Shown: positions 12,180 through 16,245 of the stretch, piece after piece
Position numbering within the stretch: the first letter of the stretch is position 1
Layout of the letters: each line of letters begins with the position of its first letter
From: Candidatus Aminicenantes bacterium UBA647
Lineage (GTDB): Bacteria; Acidobacteriota; Aminicenantia; UBA2199
DNA: 16,245 nt
Assembly: GCA_002299555.1 (NCBI GenBank)
Contig: DBOL01000027.1
Location: forward strand, 1 to 16,245
Reading direction: 5' to 3'
Position numbers and translations under genes: made by a program
The notes under the pieces: model-generated
Told to the model about the DNA's origin: nothing
The model's database searches: none
The model's input: only the letters and a program-made list of their open reading frames with translations

Positions 12180-13454
12180 GTGAAAAGAAAGCAGTTATTA
12201 TTTGTTGTTTTCCTTATCTTCTTCCCTCTTTTTTTCTCAGGTAACGAATCTCCTTACGGAATCAATGCACATGCTGGCAGCAATGAGATCCTTGCAAAAG
12301 TAAAAGAGGCAGGGATAAAATGGATCCGGATCGACCTCTACTGGTCAGTCATTGAGAAAGAAAAAGGGAAATTCGACTATAGCGAGATCGACAGAATTGT
12401 GAAATTTAGTAGAGAGAATCAATTAACAATTCTCGGTGTCCTCAGTTCTTCACCGGATTGGAGCAACAACAATAAAGGGGATAATTACCCACCCGACAAC
12501 CCGGAGAACTGGCGAAACTTTGTTTCTAAAACGGCAAGCCGGTATAAAGAAGATATAACATATTGGAACATCTGGAACGAACCGAATGTGAAAAAATTCT
12601 TTGCTCCGGGAAAAGACATTTTTGTAGATGAAATATTCCTGCCTGCTGCTGAAGCCATAAGAAATAGCAGCCCACTCTCCTTTATTGCAGGACCGGAACT
12701 TGCACATCTAGTGAATCAGGGTAGTGAGTGGTATTTCTGGATGAAATATATTCTGACAGAATGCTCTGAATATATAGATATAGTCTCCCACCATATTTAT
12801 AAGAACACGGGAGTTTATGCAATTTTTGAATCTCTTGAGATAGGGGAAAACATAACACCCTCTGTAAAAGAGATCATAGATGAGTCCGGTTTTTCCTCCG
12901 CCCCGTTCTGGATAACAGAAACAGGTTGGGACACCGAATTATTTCCGGAAGAAGAACAGGGAAACAGATACCTCGAATTTCTGCAGAAGATGAAAAAAAG
13001 AAGTTATCCCGACAAGATATTTTTCTATCAGATAATTGATGATGCGACTCCCGGGATAAGGCCATGGGGAATACTAAAAAGTGACTTTACTGAAAAACCT
13101 GCATATAGTATTTACACTGACTATATTTCCGGGTTGTACCCCTCAGATGAAAATGCAGAGCCGGAAGAGTTTTCAAAAAAATGCTACATGGAGGAGAGTG
13201 TTTCCCAATCTAAGTTGAAGAACAAAACAAGGGTCCTTGCGAACCTGAGAAAAGCGAGAGATCTCGTAAGGATATTCCCTTTTATGGACAATCTCATTTC
13301 ACTGTACTACAGTTCCGATTCAGCTTTAAAGAATATCGCATTAAATTTTCCGGTCTTTCGCAAATATTCTCTTAATGCCGCAACAATAATTGATTGTTTA
13401 TTTGAAACACGTTCCAGAGAAACATCAGGATTCGTAGCCGGCATGACACCATAA
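12180..13454 (+). CDS. Secreted clan-A glycoside hydrolase (GH39/PslG-like)
   Basis: A 424-residue exported enzyme. Residues 1-~20 are a signal peptide, followed by a (beta/alpha)8-barrel to ~320. The pattern is typical of clan GH-A: GIKWIRIDLYWSVIEKEKG near the start, YWNIWNEPNV with acid/base Glu134, HHIYKN, and FWITETGWDT with nucleophile Glu247. It recalls GH39-type enzymes such as PslG, which cleave the exopolysaccharide made by their own cluster. The C-terminal ~100 residues are a helical extension I do not recognise. Only GTG 12180 lies before the signal peptide; there is no Shine-Dalgarno, and the perfect promoter immediately upstream predicts leaderless transcription. The stop overlaps the next ATG (TAATG). 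Family number is tentative. Confidence 0.85.
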   Translation: MKRKQLLFVVFLIFFPLFFSGNESPYGINAHAGSNEILAKVKEAGIKWIRIDLYWSVIEKEKGKFDYSEIDRIVKFSRENQLTILGVLSSSPDWSNNNKGDNYPPDNPENWRNFVSKTASRYKEDITYWNIWNEPNVKKFFAPGKDIFVDEIFLPAAEAIRNSSPLSFIAGPELAHLVNQGSEWYFWMKYILTECSEYIDIVSHHIYKNTGVYAIFESLEIGENITPSVKEIIDESGFSSAPFWITETGWDTELFPEEEQGNRYLEFLQKMKKRSYPDKIFFYQIIDDATPGIRPWGILKSDFTEKPAYSIYTDYISGLYPSDENAEPEEFSKKCYMEESVSQSKLKNKTRVLANLRKARDLVRIFPFMDNLISLYYSSDSALKNIALNFPVFRKYSLNAATIIDCLFETRSRETSGFVAGMTP

Positions 13455-14311
13455 TGCTCTATCTTCTCTCTGCTTCACTTATATGGTCTTTCTCCTTCGG
13501 GTTGATCAAAAATAACCTTGCAGATCTCCATCCTAATCTGATATCATTCATCAGAATCGCACTCTCATTCATTGTCTTTCTACCATTTATAAAGATAAGA
13601 ACCATCGGATCAAAATTGAAATTAAAATTGATCTTGATCGGGACAATTCAATTCGGACTTATGTATATTACATATATATATTCTTATAGATTCCTTAAAG
13701 GATACGAAGTGGCCCTGTTTACGATCTTTACCCCTCTCTATGTTTCCTTTATTCATGATCTGATTAAAAAAAAACTTCACAGAAACTATTTCATCATTTC
13801 ACTATTGGTAATCTCCGGAACAGCAGTGATCGTTTATAAAGGGATCTCTTCCGTAACTTTTATCCCGGGATTTATTCTTCTTCAATTTTCAAATATATTC
13901 TTTGCCTGGGGCCAGGTGTATTACAGAGAAACAATGAAGGCCAGAGAAGATCTCAGGGATAGAGATATATTTGCATATCTTTATTTCGGAGCCATGGTGA
14001 TCACGTTAATTTCTGTCCTGACAACTGTAGATATGAGTAACATTTCAATGTCCGGGAAAGAGGCAATTACACTTCTCTATCTGGGAACAATACCATCAGG
14101 AATTGCACTCTTTTTGTGGAATTTGGGAGTAAGGCGATCAAATATAGGGACAATTTCTATTTTGAATAATCTGAAAATACCACTCGCTATAATCATCTCC
14201 ATGACAGTGTTCGGAGAACAGGGAAACCTGATCAGAATTTTTACAGGATGCTTAATCCTGATATCTGCTCTGATCTACAATGAAATATCTGAGAAAAAAA
14301 GGGGGATTTAA
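13454..14311 (+). CDS. DMT-superfamily EamA transporter
   Basis: A 285-residue inner-membrane protein with about ten hydrophobic helices arranged as two EamA repeats (~1-130 and ~140-280). The typical N-terminal SASLIWSFSFGLIKNNL, the first-repeat TIFTPLYVSFI and the second-repeat end LLYLGTIPSGIALFLWNLGVRR..IGTISILNNLKIPLAIIIS are recognisable. Family members export amino acids or other metabolites, and related small DMT proteins flip lipid-linked sugars; the substrate cannot be read from the sequence. It starts within the stop of the glycoside hydrolase gene, so it is cotranscribed and probably translationally coupled with it. It ends six bases from the convergent PBP1C gene, and no hairpin terminator is visible between them. 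Confidence 0.88.
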   Translation: MLYLLSASLIWSFSFGLIKNNLADLHPNLISFIRIALSFIVFLPFIKIRTIGSKLKLKLILIGTIQFGLMYITYIYSYRFLKGYEVALFTIFTPLYVSFIHDLIKKKLHRNYFIISLLVISGTAVIVYKGISSVTFIPGFILLQFSNIFFAWGQVYYRETMKAREDLRDRDIFAYLYFGAMVITLISVLTTVDMSNISMSGKEAITLLYLGTIPSGIALFLWNLGVRRSNIGTISILNNLKIPLAIIISMTVFGEQGNLIRIFTGCLILISALIYNEISEKKRGI

Positions 14312-14317
14312 GTTTCT

Positions 14318-16243
14318 TCAGGAATCTCTGGTGAACGATATATAAAATCTTCTCTTTGCGTTATTTCCATCCGAATCTAAAACTTCAAGTATATGCCACC
14401 CGGGAGAGAGATCGATTATCATTTTATGTTTATTTTTTGTTACTCCCTTATATATTTTGTCTATATACCAGAATATCTCTTTGTCTTTGAACTTATGAGC
14501 AACCCTGATAGTTATGTTCTGAACCTTTCTGCTAAAATCTACGGGTATTAAAATTCTCGCATTTTTCACCGGGTAGAGTATCTGGATCGGATTGGATCCC
14601 GATCCGGATAAACACCCTTTTATGTGGGGTGGAATAGAATCAACAATATCTCCTTTCTCCCTGAGAAATTGTGAAACATCCGGCGGAAATATCAATTTTA
14701 TCACCTTCTTGTATTTCCCCTCACTCCAACAAAGGGAGCAAACACTGTGTTTCTCATCCATGGTTACATAAATAGATTTGTGATATGGACAGAGAGGAAT
14801 AACCCCCGGCCCTGCAGGAGCATCTGCAACCACGGTCTCCTCGCAATATTCCCCTGCCAGAAATCCGGTCTTGCTGCAGAGTTCCAAAGGTTTAAAATTC
14901 AATCCATCTCTATTGAACCATTTACCTGACCTCTCCTTTGGAAGATAATTAAAAATATCAAACATCAAGGGCGCAGCACATGAATACCCGGCGAGCTTTG
15001 GATTCCCCTCTCCTCTGAAATTCCCGATCCATACACCAATAGTCCACTCCGGGCTTACACCGACAGACCAGGCATCTCTTTGCCCATAGCTTGTTCCGGT
15101 TTTCCATGCCAATGGTGTTTTGTTCTGATATTGCTCCCAATAAAATTCTGCCCCCGGCCTTTTCAATTCTCTCATCATATTCAGAGTCAGATAAGATGCT
15201 TCAGCACTTATCAGGTCTCCATTTTCATCTCTCTCCTGATAATCCGGGGAGAATATCAAAGGTGAAAATCTTCCATAGTTCCCTAGTCCTCTATATAGCC
15301 TCACCAGATCGATGAGTCTTGTTTCGGCTCCGCCAAGGATCAATGTCAGGCCGTAATCATCCGGATCTCTAACGAGTGTGGTCACTCCGCTGCTCTTCAG
15401 AAAAAGAAAAAATTTATGTAACCCATAAAAATTAAGAAGCCTGACCGCAGGGACATTTAGTGATCTGATAAGTGACTCTTTTACAGAAACTACTCCGCTG
15501 AATTTCATAGAAGCATTCGAGGGAGAGAAAGAACCGAAATAGGAAGGTATATCTTTAAGGATGGTCTTCTCGAGAACCGCACCTTCATCTATGGCCAAAG
15601 CATAAAGGAATGGTTTCAGGATAGACCCCGATGATCTTGCTGCTCTAACGCCATCCACCTGTCCATTTTTCTCAAAATCAAAAAAATCCTGAGATCCGCA
15701 ATATGCCCTGACTTTGCCACTGACAGTTTCTGCTACAACTACAGCACCATTTTTTATTCCAAATGTTGACAGATATTTAAGATGTTCTTTTACAAGATGC
15801 TCAATTCTAACCTGATGTTCTTTATCTATCGTCGATCTTATCAGATCGCTTTTATTTCCATAAAAACCCTTCATATACTCGGAGAAGTGAGGAGAAATTG
15901 AAGGAAATGAAATAATGCCCGAAGGTACAGTTTCAGATGAACTCTGCATGTAGATATCCTCTGAAATAATATCTCTGCTAAATAATTTCTTAAGAAGTCG
16001 ATTCTTTTTTCTGATAAGATGATCCCTGTTTAAAAGAGGTGATATCAGACCCGGAGAATTAGGGAGCACAGCAAGAACTGCTGCCTCATTCCAAGTGAGA
16101 GTAGAGGGAGGCTTGCCAAAATATCTCAATGATGCAGCATTGGCACCGATTATATTCCCTCCATATGGTGCATTGTTCAGATACATCCTCAATATCTCTT
16201 TTTTGGAATATTTAATCTCCATTTTAATGGACTGAAACATCTC
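14318..16243 (-). CDS. pbpC: Penicillin-binding protein 1C, N-terminus beyond window
   Basis: A bifunctional peptidoglycan synthase, class A. The visible 641 residues begin inside the glycosyltransferase domain (EMFQSIKMEIKYSKKEILRMYLNNAPYGGN, then AASLRYFGKPPSTLTWNEAAVLAVLPNSPG), and the frame stays open to the window end, so about 100-150 N-terminal residues including the membrane anchor are missing; the ATG at 16240 is not the real start. The transpeptidase has SILK (SxxK), RSLNVPA (SxN) and KTGTSYGQRDAW (KTG). The C-terminal ~90 residues match the BiPBP_C beta domain typical of PBP1C. Between them is a Cys/His group (CPYH...CSLC) that could bind metal. In many bacteria pbpC sits beside an alpha-2-macroglobulin gene; what lies upstream here is not visible. 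Confidence 0.93.
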   Translation of the reverse strand, partial: EMFQSIKMEIKYSKKEILRMYLNNAPYGGNIIGANAASLRYFGKPPSTLTWNEAAVLAVLPNSPGLISPLLNRDHLIRKKNRLLKKLFSRDIISEDIYMQSSSETVPSGIISFPSISPHFSEYMKGFYGNKSDLIRSTIDKEHQVRIEHLVKEHLKYLSTFGIKNGAVVVAETVSGKVRAYCGSQDFFDFEKNGQVDGVRAARSSGSILKPFLYALAIDEGAVLEKTILKDIPSYFGSFSPSNASMKFSGVVSVKESLIRSLNVPAVRLLNFYGLHKFFLFLKSSGVTTLVRDPDDYGLTLILGGAETRLIDLVRLYRGLGNYGRFSPLIFSPDYQERDENGDLISAEASYLTLNMMRELKRPGAEFYWEQYQNKTPLAWKTGTSYGQRDAWSVGVSPEWTIGVWIGNFRGEGNPKLAGYSCAAPLMFDIFNYLPKERSGKWFNRDGLNFKPLELCSKTGFLAGEYCEETVVADAPAGPGVIPLCPYHKSIYVTMDEKHSVCSLCWSEGKYKKVIKLIFPPDVSQFLREKGDIVDSIPPHIKGCLSGSGSNPIQILYPVKNARILIPVDFSRKVQNITIRVAHKFKDKEIFWYIDKIYKGVTKNKHKMIIDLSPGWHILEVLDSDGNNAKRRFYISFTRDS

Positions 16244-16245
16244 GA

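Noticed and set aside
14312..14317. Terminator between the convergent EamA and PBP1C genes
   Set aside because: Only six bases separate the stops and no hairpin with a T-run is visible in the flanks.

Overview
The window is about 16 kb of AT-rich bacterial chromosome, probably from an uncultured Gram-negative-type (diderm) bacterium. Signs of a diderm are a LolB-like lipoprotein, two O-antigen ligase/polymerase-family membrane proteins, PBP1C and GspG/PilA-type pilins with sigma-54 promoters. The pilins (E5-type, ending in a DIIxSNGxFxYGPxVK-like block) remind me of those in Acidobacteriota/Aminicenantota-like lineages, and ispE-tRNA-Gln-prs-rplY recalls gene order in several deltaproteobacterial and acidobacterial groups. 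I cannot fix the phylum without a search. No mobile element, CRISPR array or rRNA is visible.

Region 1 (1-6894, all + strand) is a housekeeping cluster. It holds the 3' part of a LuxR-type response regulator, a LolB-like lipoprotein, ispE, tRNA-Gln(UUG), prs, rplY (L25/CTC), rpsF (S6), rpsR (S18), rplI (L9) and dnaB. Genes are tightly packed or overlapping. The ispE reading frame runs through the whole tRNA gene and ends inside prs. L25, S6 and L9 all carry charged low-complexity C-terminal tails. The S6 tail is over 200 residues and built partly from a recent DNA repeat.

Region 2 (6895-8821) is a three-gene pilin array. Each gene has its own element with GG and GC 12 bases apart (TGG...TTGCT), the sigma-54 -24/-12 signature. 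A perfect TGACAA/TTGTCA inverted repeat lies about 105 bases upstream of the third predicted start site. A strong Rho-independent terminator ends the array. The first pilin has an added acidic-then-basic tail; the third has codon use typical of a highly expressed gene.

Region 3 (8844-14311) is an envelope glycan block. Two adjacent Wzy/O-antigen-ligase-type membrane proteins with C-terminal TPR-like tails are followed by a secreted clan-A glycoside hydrolase (GH39/PslG-like by pattern) and a DMT/EamA transporter. Three of the four genes are joined by TAATG overlaps or read continuously. The hydrolase also has its own perfect consensus sigma-70 promoter, placed so that transcription would begin on its GTG start codon (a leaderless mRNA). 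Working hypothesis: the block makes, transfers or trims a glycan, possibly one attached to the pilins.

Region 4 (14318-end, - strand) is a convergent PBP1C gene, cut at its 5' end by the window edge.

The most interesting items are the three sigma-54 pilin promoters, the ispE/tRNA/prs overlap, the leaderless hydrolase promoter, the pilin-linked pair of Wzy-type proteins, and the repeat-built S6 tail.
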